From positions 1 through 64,000 of the forward strand of contig JBEWZL010000261.1 in the NCBI GenBank assembly GCA_045837725.1: a DNA stretch of 64,000 bases, in the 5' to 3' direction. Below the pieces are notes generated by a model. It did no database searches and had not been told where the DNA came from. It was given only the letters and a program-made list of their open reading frames with translations. Shown here one piece after another: positions 11,501 to 23,743 of the stretch (its first letter is position 1; each line of letters begins with the position of its first letter). The stretch comes from Vermamoeba vermiformis. Taxonomy: Eukaryota > Tubulinea > Echinamoebida. Both the position numbers and the translations under genes were made by a program.

Positions 11501-13591
11501 CTTTGAATCGAAGTTCTTCTGGGCTATTTGCATGGTTAGTACGAAGCAGCCGAGATCATACTGTACTCACTTTAGTTTGCTGCTCGTCACTTTGTGTACA
11601 GCAAGTGTCCACGAGTCACAGAACCGCTCAATTGATGGATTGTCCAGTGGCTCAATAGTGACGTGAATCACGTCATCACTAAAGAACGATTAGATCTTGC
11701 TAGGTACTACAAGACAGTCGTCCTTACCTCAATGGGCACGCATGATATCCAGCAATTCGACTCGTGACAATTAGTTGATTGCCTTGACTTTCAGTTGTTT
11801 CAGTTTGCCTCTTCTTGTCAAATGCATTCCATGGGTTCCAATATTGCTCCACATTGTTACTTTCAGGCAGTCGGACCCATTCGTGAACAAAGGCCTCGAC
11901 TTCTTTCACAATTTCTTCACGCTCGCTGCCAGTGGTAATTTCATCGAGCCCATCCAAAATAATCACCGCTTGATCACGCTTTAAGTACGATTTGATCATC
12001 TCATTTAATGTGTCTGCTGGCACCGGTGGGTATTGACCTGCAAATCCAAAATTAGTCAATTGCACGAGTGATATATCGAGTCACGTACCTAGCCAGGAGT
12101 GAAAGCCCAAAAAGTCAATCAACTTCAATTGAGGCTCCTTGGCTCGTGCCTCACTGTACTCGCTGACACGCACGAGCACGGGGAACTTTGGAGGTCCAGA
12201 CTCGAGGGTCTTCAAGTCGTCTTCCATCACCTCTTGAGGGTTCTTGCGATATCGTTTCTTATTTACAGGCACAGAACTCGCTTCACTTGATATGCTGATG
12301 CTCTCTTCCCCATCTATTTGCATCGCATCTGCTATTGATTCGTCCTCTCCCTCGCCATCATCGTTGTTATTGTTGTCATTCTCTTCACCATTCTGATCGT
12401 GTTCATTGTTGTCCTCGTCTGCATCCTCTCCTTCCTCGTCTTCTTCTTCATAATCTTCGGCCTCTTCGCTAGCAGATTCAATGCTTATGCCATCGCCAAT
12501 CGTCTCATTGTTATTGTTGTTATTTACAGGTTTTTCTTCGGCGGAATGGTTTTCTTCAGAGCCTTTAGTCTCTTTTTGCTCTTTCTTAGCGAGTGCAGAT
12601 CGTTGTAATATTTTGTTCTTGAAATTTATGGCGACTTTTTGTGTGATAAAGCGTGCTAGAGTTGTTTTGCCCGAGCCTGGATCACCCAAAATTACGAGTA
12701 CCTTAGGCGCCATATTAGAAAACGCCAACTAACAAAATTACTACATACTTGTTCTTTTTGGAATGCTTTACCAACGGTTAACTTTTCAGGGCGAATAGTT
12801 GCAAACCGATCCTTTTTATCTGCTTCCCAAGGCCGATCGCGTTCTACCAATGATGGCATAAATGGACTACGACAAGACAATCGTTAGAAATCAGACGAAT
12901 TTACGGAGTTCATCGTCATACCTGAGCGACAAGAATCGCCAGCGCAGTGCCCGAGCATTTTTCCTAACGTGCGGAATTAGATCGAGAAGACAACTGTCTG
13001 AAATTGCAGCCTACCCTTCTCCACCACTGAGATTGTCATTAAATTCAATATCGTCCATCGTGTATTCTAGTTCTCGAAGTTCACGCTCGAATAGCAAACG
13101 GCTCTGTTTTCTTTCGTATCCGCTGGAAAAGTCACCTCTGTAATCAAATAATCCGTTTAGATAATTAAAGAAATTATTTTAATGACCAATTGCCGTATAA
13201 AAAGAATTATTTCTGCAAGAATAACGCGTTGCAGGTCAGATCTGAATTCAATAATTTTTAAAATTCAGAATCTTTTTTTCTCGGGACAAATTTACTACGA
13301 TTAATTTCTTAATACGAGCACTTACTTCAGAGTGACGTAAATCATATCCAAAGGGACCGTGAGAGTCTCACCAGAATTTTTTGTTATTCCACGCAACTCC
13401 ATTTTGGAGTGTTGCTCTAATATCCATTCGATATAATTCTTTAAATATACATCTTCAATATTATGTACAATGCGTTGAAAAAGGTTGTCAGGAAGATCTT
13501 CCCGCAGATTGCCATAAAGGGAGAAATTCTTTGCAATAGTCTTGAGGACTATATTGAACAATGACTCTACTTCGTTTCGCTCGGGGTTCAT
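5505..13591 (-). CDS. NACHT NTPase with long HEAT-like repeat tail (NLR-like)
   Basis: Very large protein, about 2,300 aa in some 23 exons. It starts at 13591 with a 90-residue helical segment. The NACHT domain follows: Walker A GDPGSGKTT near residue 190, Walker B QAVIILDGLDEI (about 11,960), sensor strand QLIVTSRIAGYHA (11,735), then NPLLLTTLALLHY and LHLTFQEYLAA (11,000), the last being typical of NACHT winged-helix and post-NACHT parts. From about 10,600 to the stop the protein is all alpha-helical repeats of HEAT/armadillo kind. Odd point: about 110 acidic, Asn/Glu-rich residues (12,220-12,620) sit between Walker A and the next core strand. NACHT proteins are signal-dependent oligomerising switches in immunity or stress; the ligand is unknown. 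No CARD, PYD or TIR domain is seen. Confidence 0.9.
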
Positions 13592-13724
13592 ATTTATAAT
13601 GTCATATTACTTGCGTGTGGTATTCATTTTCGTAATTGATTCAGTTACTAAAAACGTCAGAAAGTGAAATTCATTTGAATGACTCACAGAATCCTGAAAC
13701 CTATCGTGCTAGGCAACCGTGCAT

Positions 13725-15308
13725 TTATTTTTCGAACATTCCCTTCTTGACATAGCCAGGTTTTTTCAAGACCTTTCCTTTAGCAATGACATATTTCAGC
13801 TCCAAAGTAGTCTTATCCAGGACGAGCAAATCGGCAGCACCTCCGACAGTGACTTGGCCCTTGCCTTGCTTGTTTAACAAATAAAGAATGGCTGGGTTGA
13901 TCGTCAACGGGCGAAGTGCTTCTGTCAACGACCATTTGTGCACTTTTACGAGCTCTTTCACTAATTCAAGCAACGACGTTGGTTGTGCAGCTGTGTAGCC
14001 GACCAACTCTCCTCGTGAGTCATAGGTGGGCAATGAACCTACATCAACTAAGTGAGAAAATTTACGCCAAGATTGTAACTTACCAAATGCATCAGAGCTG
14101 ACAGTTACTCGCTCTAACGGATGACCCTCTTGCTTCAAATTGAGCATTGATTGCACGACGACTGGATCTAACTGGCCATTCTCGAACTCGGCTGTCAAAT
14201 CGAACCATCCACCCTCTTTCAACCATGTTTTGCCCTCTTCAAACAGCTTGGGGTTTCGGCACATGTGAGTAGGAACGAACGTAGTGATGGGTATCATCGT
14301 CTCCTATATAGCGGCCGATCATTAATCAGTGTCATCAATCACTCTGCAGCCGTACCTTAACGATCTTCCACAGAGGACCAAGACCAGTTTCTCCATCTCC
14401 CATGTGCACGTGCACTTTGCCTGACTTGCCTGACAACATTCCAGCAACACTAATGATAGGTTAGCTTAAAAGACGCTTCTACACAGCTTCGAAGTTACCG
14501 TGCTTCAGAGGCGATTGTGAGCAAATCTTGCATTGAGGGGTAGCTCGATCTACGGCAAGAATGAAAAACGCATCATTGACATTTCGATCGTTATTCTTAC
14601 CTGTGATCTGAGATGCAAATCTCGCCTACACCAATAACTTGTTCGACTAAAGTGATGTCACGTTTGACAGATCCAGTCAAAGTAACCACTGGGAAGTGAT
14701 AGCTACCGGTGTACATGTACGCGGTAATGCCGTCTTCGTTCAGTGCTCGGGCCTTGAAGAGCACCGTTTCTAAATTACGTGACACGTTGTCCGTGCCCAA
14801 CACTCCAATGACAGTAGTAATCTAAAGAACACGTTAAATCAGCGAGTCGTATCATTTGCACGATTCTTACTTACGCCTGCTTCAATGAATTCGGACACCT
14901 GACTTTCTGGCACGCGTGAAGCAGGACCTTTCTCACCACCGCCACCTGAATCGATTAGAAATGACGTGATCGCATTTTAATAATTGCATTAGGCCTACCT
15001 ATAATATGCACGTGGCTATCAACAAATCCTGGAACTACAAGGTCCCCTTGCACGTCAATTACGGTCACATCCGTTCCTGCATCACAGAATAATCGTTTCA
15101 ATTAGTATTTACAGCGTAACTATTTTTTTCTCTATTTTTAAAATATTATTGTGCTATTATAAGCGAAAAATTTCAAGATCTTACCGCTCAACTCGATCTT
15201 GTCACGGATGTCAACAACTTGAGAAGACAGCAGAATATCCTTGATTCCAATATGATCTGGAGAATATATATCCGCGTTTTTTAGTTGAATCAGGATTGGT
15301 GTGGTCAT
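13725..15308 (-). CDS. Isoaspartyl dipeptidase (IadA-type amidohydrolase)
   Basis: Zinc amidohydrolase that cleaves beta-aspartyl dipeptides left from damaged proteins. Visible family marks: metal-binding FVDSHVHI (exon 2, about 15,020), GVGEICISDHR (14,610), KVHVHMGD (14,420) and VTVSSDAFG with the catalytic Asp (14,095), split by an intron before SLPTYD. The C-terminal part has the usual composite beta-sandwich ending (ADLLVLD). At least seven exons, about 390 aa, the normal size. The start at 15308 precedes a conserved beta strand. It is divergent from the cysteine synthase gene, with 153 bp between starts. IadA is best known from bacteria; the introns show that this copy is a settled eukaryotic gene. 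Confidence 0.92.
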
Positions 15309-15461
15309 CTTGTGATTGCAATAAATATCTTCGAACGTGATTTTCCTGCAACCTTTTCTTTTTCAGCATGCCGGGTCCTCTAAAATTATTTCTACACTGG
15401 ACCAGCTGAACACATCTACTTAGGATCTAAGCAAACCTTCTAAACTACAAAGCACAAAGGC
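15309..15461. promoter_or_regulatory. Shared divergent promoter region
   Basis: The 153 bp between two divergent start codons (isoaspartyl dipeptidase and cysteine synthase). It must hold both leaders and core promoters. No clear TATA box is visible. Confidence 0.5.
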
Positions 15462-17247
15462 ATGCTGAAAAACATTGTAACACGGAGCACGGCTTTGGTA
15501 AGTCGATCACTCCCAAAAGTATACTTGAATGAAATTAATTATCCAACGCTAAGCCAATCTTCGAAATGATAACCTTATTTTCCGCTTCTAGATCCGTCGG
15601 AATTTACGTAAAGAAATTAATAAAAATTACTCTTCCAGTCGTACGGTAAGAATTATATGTGATAAATCAAATTTTGGCGTTTGAAATTCTGCACGTTCGG
15701 TACTAACGAAATTGAATCGTTGCCTTCAGTTTAGAACTAAAGATCTCTATTGTTTAGGCCAAATCGAGCTCGCAATTCGCGCAGTGGGTAAGGAAAATTT
15801 TTTTAACGCATTTTGGAGACTTTAAACTAGACTTTTCCAGTGGTCTGAAAATCGATCCGCATCCGCGCAATTTTCTTACAGCTTTTTAGGTCGGCGTAAA
15901 ATCAGGATTCGAAGCCAGTGTCGGCAATACTCCTCTAATTAAATTAAAATCAATTGGCAAGGAGACCGGTTGTGACATTTTAGTTAAAGCGGAGTTTATG
16001 AATCCAGGTACAGTAAACACGTTTACTGCTTGAGCTGAGCCGAACCAACGCTATATCATAAGGTGGGTCCGTTAAAGATCGTGCAGCACTAGCAATTATT
16101 CAAGACGCCGAAAAGAAAGGCTTGCTCAAGCCTGGAGGAACTGTTATTGAAGGTACGTGTTCGAAACACGATTGATGATGTAGCACATTATAACACAGTC
16201 CTTAGGCACTGCTGGAAATACTGGCATAGGCATGGCACACGTATGCAATGCACGAGGGTACAAACTGATCATCTACGTAAGCAATGAAATAGCGCTAAAA
16301 CTGGCATTCTAACACCTGAGTAAAGATGCCAAACACACAGTCACAAGAAAAGATTGACTTGCTGAAAGCTCTCGGAGCTGAAGTGCGACCAGTGCCCGCT
16401 GTGCCGTTTGATAACCCAGCCAATTACAATCACCAGGTCGGTTGTTGAACTAAAATACAATTGCTGTTACTAACGCGGATCCAGGCGAAAAGAGAAGCAG
16501 AGTCCTTACCCAACGCAATTTGGGGCAATCAATTCGATAATGTAGCGAACAGAGACGCACATATTTACACGACAGGACCCGAGGTACGAATCTGGCAAGT
16601 TCATGTCGCGTGCATGTCGACTAACTTGTGACACAGATTTGGGAACAAACGGGCGGAAAGGTCGATGCATGGACAGTAGCTACAGGCACTGGTGGAACTT
16701 ACGCAGGAGTGGCCATGTATTTGAAATCGAAGAACCAAAATATCAAGTGCGTGCTCGCTGATCCACCTGGCAGTGTGCTCGCTTCGTACTTCACCACTGG
16801 AAAGCTAGACCGAGCAGGTACTGATTATAACGAGGAGTTGCACGTTATCTAATCACTCGACTAGGCTCATCGATCACCGAAGGTATCGGACAAGGTCGCG
16901 TGACTGCTAACCTTAAAGGCGCACCAGTAGATTATGCAATGTCAATTCCCGATGAAGATACGATCAAGATGGTCTTCAGACTGTTGCACGAAGAAGGTTT
17001 TTTCGTCGGAGCAAGCAGCGGTTTGAACGTTGTTGCTGCTGTTGAGGTTGCCAAAAAACTTGGTACGCGTATGAAAATATAACGAAACTAGTACTAACTT
17101 ACTATAGGCCCTGGACATACCGTGGTTACGATACTTTGTGACGGCGCCTCTCGTTATCAATCGAGATTGTTGAGCAAGAAGTGGCTCACTAGTAAGAACT
17201 TACTGGATCACGTTCCAAAGAACTATTGGTCTTCTTTGTCTGAATAA
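15462..17247 (+). CDS. Cysteine synthase-like PLP enzyme, mitochondrial type
   Basis: PLP-dependent beta-family enzyme making cysteine from O-acetylserine and sulfide, or a close relative. Its sequence follows the fungal cysteine synthase 2 group (yeast Mcy1): [13 protein letters not shown] with the PLP lysine, [10 protein letters not shown], phosphate-binding ATGTGGT, LADPPGS and [11 protein letters not shown], ending [12 protein letters not shown]. The first 35 residues ([16 protein letters not shown]...) are rich in Arg and lack acids, like a mitochondrial leader. About ten exons, near 410 aa. The intron at about 16,817-16,864 rejoins RAG to SSITEG cleanly. It converges on Med21, with 100 bp between stops. 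Confidence 0.93.
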
Positions 17248-17347
17248 CACTAATAATAGTGCAATATGTAATATCGGAAATAAATCTCCTTTCGGAGGAA
17301 TTGATCTATTTACAATATTGTACACGGATCGACCCACGTCGATAACA

Positions 17348-18073
17348 TTAATGCTTGCTGTTCAACTGGTCTTCAGCAATCTCTTTTAGCGCCTCTCGTA
17401 CCAAGTGTAATCGATCCTCTATTAATCACAAAGAAGATTATTAGGTTGCATTGTTTGATGGGAATACTTACCAACTAATTTTATCTTTTGCTTTAACTGC
17501 TGTGCTAATTCTTCGTTCTTTTTCTGCAACTCGCTGAGCTTTTCATATTGAATTTGCTCCGTGTCCTCAATGCCAGGCATCGATTCTACCAAAAAATCGT
17601 TAGACGAATATTTTCCAGGCTGTGTCGCTTACCAATATATTGCTCTATTGTTTTACTCGTTTGTACTATGTGAGAAGCGAGCTCTTTCAACTGTTCGTCC
17701 GTTAGTTCTGGTGGTTTTGGTTCGGATGGCGAAGATGCCGGAGCACCGTCTGAAAAAAGCAATAGTTATTTTTAAAATTATTTCCAACGCACAAGATAAT
17801 TTTTTTAACATTCGTTATTCCATAAATGACACCTCTGCGATTTAAAGTATCGAATTATGTGCACAGACGGAAAAACCTCGAGCTCTCAATTCGTCTCGCT
17901 CAGCACAATTAATTCCTGTTTTGCGGCATAGACTCACCTTTAGGCTTTTTTTCTGCTTTGGGAAGCAAACCGAGATTCGCTGGAGGCGCATCTCGTTGTA
18001 TGGCACCAACGGACGTGTAAAAGAGCCTGCCCAGGTCATCAATATAAGATTGGAGCTCCGTTAAGCGGTCCAT
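17348..18073 (-). CDS. MED21: Mediator complex subunit 21 (Srb7-like)
   Basis: Small coiled-coil subunit of the Mediator middle module, acting in the nucleus between activators and RNA polymerase II. The N-terminus MDRLTELQSYIDDLG with GAIQRDAPPA matches the opening DRLTQLQ...GVLQQCGPPA of Med21. The middle has a helix with HIVQTSKTIEQYI, and the last exons form a long coiled coil (EKLSELQKKNEELAQQL) ending DRLHLVREALKEIAEDQL. I start at 18073 because homologues start there; an in-frame extension to 18250 exists but probably belongs to the leader. The Pro/Ser-rich loop between helices differs from animal proteins. Confidence 0.8.
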
Positions 18074-18270
18074 CGTGGTGTTGTGAATGTACGGGAACAA
18101 TCTGATTCTCTGCTGAATATTTTTCATTTTTGAAATTGCGCTTTTTTTGAAATACACAAGAATCGCTTTGGTTCTGTAATGCAACGCAATTCTAGACCAA
18201 TCCAGATTCATCGCAACCATATTTTGGCGTATAAACTTTTCAGTAGTCATACTTGTTAAATTTCAGCCAG

Positions 18271-20068
18271 ATGGAGGTAAAAATTCGATTTACGCTCTTT
18301 GAATTTTGAAACTAAGAAAAAAATATTTAGAAAATTTTGTAATGTAATTAAAATTTATTAATTCACCTCCATTAATTTAGGTATCAGATGCCTTTTCGAT
18401 CCACAAGCTTGTCAAAGAAAATACAGCAATTCGAATAGTAAAATTGAAACATTTGATCGTCCAAGGCTATGACTGGAACACTTCGCAATGCGAGTTGTTC
18501 GTGGACGCCATTAAACACTGCACCTCATTAACCTCCCTAAGACTGCCATTGGCAAATTACAACCTCGTGTATTTGCTTCGCAACATATTACCCTCGCATC
18601 CTACAATTCGCTCCGTCACCATTCAAGCTGACGAACTCTTCGAGACACAACTCGATAGAAAAAATGATCCAAGACGCACACTGGACAGAACTCAAATTCA
18701 TCGGAGAAGAAGAACCGACCACACCACGCAAGTCTATTATCTAAAATATGTCGTGGCTTAATGAAGAACAACACGATAACAACACTGGATCTGTCGCGGT
18801 GTTTTATCGAGCAACGAGGTATTGAGGACTTAGAAGAATTATTTAAAGTGAACAATACGATCAACTCGCTGCTAATTGATGTCGACAGTGAAGCGAATTT
18901 GGATTTGCTGTCTAACGTGCTACAAGAGAAAAAACAACTCATTTCATTCGGCATTCTGGGTGCTATTGAACAGGATGGCAACTGGACAACCCTGGCGCAA
19001 GCTCTTAGAGCCAACACATCTCTGACGCATTTAGAACTACATCCTCAAGTCAGTGAAGGCAGTGCACAAGAAATTGTCGAATTGATCCACAATAACCAGT
19101 TGAAAAGCTTGGAAGGCGATTTCTACGACGAGGATATGGACCTCATTTACGAAGCGATGTTAGCCAATACGTCTTTGACCAGTCTAGACTTTGGCGGTTC
19201 ATATTACAACAACTGCGACTTGGTCAGTGAAGTCATCAAGGTGCATCCAGCTCTGAAACACTTCTCGCTTTCTGTCGGCAGTTCGAACAAAAGTCAAATT
19301 GTGCCAATATTCGATGCTTTGAGACACAATACCAGCATAACCAGCTTGAATATCGCTGGCAGCACTTTTGATACGATGTGGCAGGAGATTCGGGAAATGT
19401 TCAGCTTTAACACAACAGTGCGTCACTTGACTGTTTCTGACAGTTGCTTCTACAAAGACGATTGGAAATTTTTCAAAGAGGTGTTATGCTCTAGTAGTGC
19501 GTTGAAGAGTCTTACTTACACCAATTCTTTGCCTGAACACTCGGAATGGGAAGAAATGTGTCAAGGCATTAAAATGAACTCGTCACTTACTTCACTAGTA
19601 CTCAAGGTGGATGATGACATGAGCAAGGCAACATTGGACACCTTATTTGCCGCACTCAAAGGAAATACAACCCTGCGATCGCTGACTATCGAGGCTCCAG
19701 CGGTGAACCTCTCCAAATATCACCAAAGCAGTTTTTACGACAATTTGAACCTCGAATCTGTACTTCTCATTGAACTATCACTGGACTCGGGGCTAGTTCG
19801 ACAAATCGAGCAGCGAGGTTTTGAGAGGAAAGTAGCACGACGAAGAGAGGTCACGAATCTCATTATTTCACTGTTCAACATTGCACGTAGACCAGAATCG
19901 TTTGACTTATTTCCAGCTGAGATCTGGCTCCAGATATTTAGGAACATCAACTCGACGTACTTGGATGTACATGGCGTCTTTGCTGCCATCTTGACTGACC
20001 ATACAATAAGAAAGATGGTGGACTTTGACAAAGATGTATTTGTTCCCTTTAGTTGCACCTTCGAATAA
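18271..20068 (+). CDS. Leucine-rich repeat protein (RI-like) with C-terminal F-box-like motif
   Basis: About 560 aa of ribonuclease-inhibitor-type repeats (unit I-x-x-L-x-L about every 28-30 residues, with NTSLTSL and NTTLRSL cores), so a curved protein-binding scaffold. The last 60 residues have LFPAEIWLQIFRNI, which looks like an F-box helix at an unusual C-terminal place. Start: ATGGAG at 18271, then an intron, rejoining in frame. The reading frame is not continuous: after DELFETQLDRK (about 18,655) it shifts by one base at a run of six A, and it must shift again before SKICRGLMKNN (about 18,735). No splice pair explains this, so there is a sequence error, a small unseen intron or real damage. 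No function beyond binding can be given. Confidence 0.75.
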
Positions 20069-20178
20069 ATGTAATACGCAACTTGCTCTTTTTTACTAAT
20101 TAACATATTTTATTAAAATTACAACTAGTAGCTCGTTTTTTTGGCCATGCCGATCAAAAATACAAGAGAGTCAATCCT

Positions 20179-20364
20179 GTGTTTGCGGATCTCCCCAATA
20201 AATACGATATTGTTATTTATGTTACATTTCTGTTTGCTATTTACTATTGTGGTTATATTACTTGGGCTTTGCGGTGTATTTTTCGAGTTGATCTGTTAAC
20301 CACAACCGACGCGTTCGTGTTTGAGCAAATCCAGGTGCAAAATATGCTGCTCGCTCAGAGTTGA
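20179..20364 (+). CDS. Possible small single-span membrane protein
   Basis: Open frame of about 60-80 codons reading ...KYKRVNPVFADLPNKYDIV, then a hydrophobic span (IYVTFLFAIYYCGYITWAL) and a polar tail. No ATG is visible at its head; a branch-like TACTAAT and an AG near 20,130 suggest that an upstream exon is missing. It could be a small organelle-membrane subunit or 3' UTR of the LRR gene. Weak call. Confidence 0.3.
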   Translation: MFADLPNKYDIVIYVTFLFAIYYCGYITWALRCIFRVDLLTTTDAFVFEQIQVQNMLLAQS

Positions 20365-20580
20365 TCACTAATAAACGAATATTACATTAGTATACTTGTT
20401 ATACTTTTTTTGAATTTAACAGGACTATTCCGCTGGCCAAAGATAAAATTTAAATTTGTTCGCGATCAGATTTCATTTTTGCAAAATGCCGTCTGAAACC
20501 GATCGAATAGAATTAAATTTGCTTAGCTATTAGATGCACGCCAATGTTAAGCATGTACAATCAGGTATCCAAAGTGGACA

Positions 20581-23095
20581 TTAAATTAATAATAAAGTAT
20601 ACTGCATAAATTACGTCGTGTCTCGAAAAATTTCCAAAATCATTAAAATGTGCACCAATGATATCTTATAATGCCCTATTATATGCTATAAAACACTTAC
20701 ACTTCGTCAGCAAGAAATTCCTGAACTCGTCATTCTGTTCCCAGATCTTGTTTGAAGGCAAAACTGGACCGTGTGGCAAGACACCCTCTTTCGAGCACAT
20801 CGCAAATTTGTATCGCGGCTTATCACCACCGTCCTTGATGAGTTGAACGACTGCGTAGACATCTGTTGTAACAATACTGAATTAAGGAAAAATAGTCGAT
20901 TGTGAGGATCTGACACGAATTTAGAACTCGTATCGAAATAATTTCAGTGGCATATCATAGGTCGCAATATATATGCCCGTGTATTAAAAAACAACGGATG
21001 TATAAGAAGATAGTAAGTCGAATAAGGATACGGTTAAACTTCGATGAAATGGTTTTCGGGTTGAATCCACCGTTAGGTCCGTCTTGGAACACGATCACTA
21101 CGACGTCATTGCCAATGTGACGCTTTCGCTCGAGTTGTTGACGATTGACTGCACTGTGTGGCAACAGTGTTGAGACGTGGAACATGATCTCGAAGCCTTC
21201 GTGTTTAGTGGCATAGGAATGAGTGCCTGTAGTATTCTCTGCAAGTAATATAACGATTAGATTTGTGGCCTAAGCTTTAGACGATTAATGGTTCATGAAA
21301 ATTAAAGTGGAAAAAGAGGCCGAGGGAACGGGTAAATTAATTGCGCCGATGCAAAATGAAATTAGTCAGTGGAGTAATACGATTCTCCTCGAGTAATCCA
21401 CACTTTTCTTAAAGAATAATTGCTAGAAAACAGCGTGACAACTAGATCGGTTGATCCCGCCATCGCCGGAAATATCACCGAGAAATAGCGCCACAATGTT
21501 TGTAATCGATTAAATAGCTCCAAATCATTGCACAACATTAGAGCATGACTTTGTGCACGATTCAATTGGGAGATTGGACGAGATTAAATTAATGGATCGA
21601 ACCAAGAACTTACCGTGCACATCCAAACCTCCGTTGTAGCCTTTGTAACCTTTTAGCTTGACTCTCTCACCCAAAAAATCCAAAAAACTATTAAATGCAT
21701 CGCTGCCGGTCTCTGCAAAAAAAGAATAAGAATGCGATCAGATGGGCACATCTAACGAGGTCCACGTACCGTTACTGAACATATCCATTTCGTCCGTTTG
21801 TCCCTCTGCACAATATACAACGCCCATACGATAGGCTTTAATGAACAAACGGTCTTCCATGTGTAGCAAGTCAGTTTTCAGTTGATCTTCTTTGACCTCC
21901 GTAAACTCCAAGTTCTCGATAAAAATATCTGCTGCTTCTTTTTTCAGCTGTTTTAACATCTTATCGCGCTTTGACGCTTGAATACGATAATAGTAATCAT
22001 CCTATGAAACAATTGTAAGCCTCAAGAGGTCGCAAGAATATTTATTGCAACTTACTTTCTTCGTGCGCACCAAGATCCGCCAGTCTGTTCCTTTCTTGGT
22101 TGTGTTTTCTGCAACTACTGATACAATGTAGGGCGATGCACTATTACCACCGACGTAATTTGTGTGTTCTAATTAGCAAGAGAATGTCAGAACGCAATTT
22201 TAAATTATGTGAAAGGAGGATCGACACGGCGAAAAGTGTCGATGGTAAATGAAACAAGCCCGTTTAATTTAGGGGTTTTCCGAGTCAAAAGACATTAATT
22301 GCGGTGAGCAAAGAAAGGTCGTTAAACGAGGATTAATATCCGCGCGATCCCCTCGATGCGCCAAAGTTAGAAACGGATTCCAACCAAAATTTCAGAATTT
22401 TGCCACCTTTTCATCGAGCATAGTGCTTACCTTTGTTATAGAAATGATCTCTGTAATATAAACTGTGTTTCTCTTGTTGTTCGAGAACTACTTCTCGATT
22501 CGACGGCCGACCGCCAAGTTCGACCCGAAATCCGACCTCAGGAATTATCAATGGAGGGTTCTTAAGATCGATTGGGAAGCCCTGAAGGAATATTAAAGAG
22601 TTAATTACTCAAATACAACAAATTTTTTTAAAGTTAAAAGCCGTTAATTAAATCCAGAATTGGTGAAGGGAGCAGATTACATAATTTGAATGGACAAGAA
22701 ATATTATATTAATACTCGTGGACGCAGACAAAAATATATATTATTCCATTGAGGGTTAATATTGATAATAACTCCGTTTTTGTTTGCATGCAATTTGACC
22801 GATAAAAATATAAAATCAGTGGCCTAATATTGTAATTTACCGATTGTCATAAAAAAATATCAATATAATTACCTCGGGATCTTCAATATATTGATGTAAC
22901 TCGTAAACGTCCTGCTCTTTTTTCGCCATCTCTTTCGTTCTTGGTGAAATTGGATCGCTATCGTTACCGGGGCTGGTAGCAGCTATAAAAATGAATTAAT
23001 ATCGTCGATTTGCGCGCTGCCTGATCGATTGCCAGCCACATACCACTCAAATCTACGACTTTTACTTGTTTTTGCTTGCTTGATTTTCCACCCAT
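20581..23095 (-). CDS. Rap/Ran-GAP domain protein, N-myristoylation signal
   Basis: GTPase-activating protein for a Rap-like GTPase, probably at a membrane. The protein starts MGGKSSKQK, which fits an N-myristoylation site (Gly2, Ser6). A linker with an SPGNDSDPISPRTK stretch follows. The RapGAP domain covers the last third: NGGLDVHG, ENTTGTHSYAT, FEIMFHVSTLLPHS, QLERKRHIGNDVVVIVFQ with the catalytic Asn of the Asn-thumb, then KFAMCSKEGVLPHGPVLP and EFRNFLLTK. Eight or nine exons, about 400 aa. The join after KTISS is provisional (donor near 21,040, acceptor near 20,880). The last few codons are uncertain: the stop is 20581 if a final short intron is used, or 20666 if not. Confidence 0.9.
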
Positions 23096-23743
23096 AAGTT
23101 GTTGTCACTAGGCCATAAATATTGAAAAGTTTCTATAAACCTACAAGACGAGTATTAAGTAAGTCGCCTCGAGGTGGTTGTCTCGTTGGAAAAAATTAAA
23201 TAATTAACCATGGACAAAAACAGGACTTTTAGCTGAAATCGCGCAGCTTGATATTTTCCTTGAAAGAGTAATTTGTATGATAGTATTATTACATGTAATG
23301 ATAATTAGACGAGGCAGTGAACTAAATTTAACAACTGAAACAAAACAAGGGTGTGACAAGATCAATATTTGATCGCAATTTTCCAACGGCCAAGTATATA
23401 TATACTTACTTTTCAAAATGTTTCGGACTCTAGTCGTGGCACTTGTGGATGCTACCAGAAACGCTAAATGTTGTGTGCAGCAATAAATTTTATCTATTCG
23501 GCTTCATTTTTTGGGTTGATTTGATTGACATCTTTTGTTTCGGAATTTCGGCTAGAAACAGGCGGTTCGGCAAGCACGTGCGTTTTGTTGGAGAGCGCCT
23601 AAAGCCGTCATATGGTTGCCTTAGGCACATTTATGACGCAATCACAGCTCACAGCACGATCCAAACGTACATCAAATTTAATATTGCGTAGTGAGTAAAT
23701 GAAAAAAATATCATGATTACCGCGGTCCTAAAGATCGTTTAAA
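23096..23743. other. Intergenic between RapGAP and dsRNA-binding genes
   Basis: Leader of the RapGAP gene and 3' end of the dsRNA-binding gene. An 82-codon plus-strand frame (23443-23691) lacks family features or splice context and I do not call it. Confidence 0.4.

Noticed and set aside
12706-12755. A 20-nt intron before the NACHT Walker A strand
   Set aside because: A 47-nt intron with a CTAAT branch site and the acceptor CCTAAG gives the same frame and fits the intron sizes of the window.
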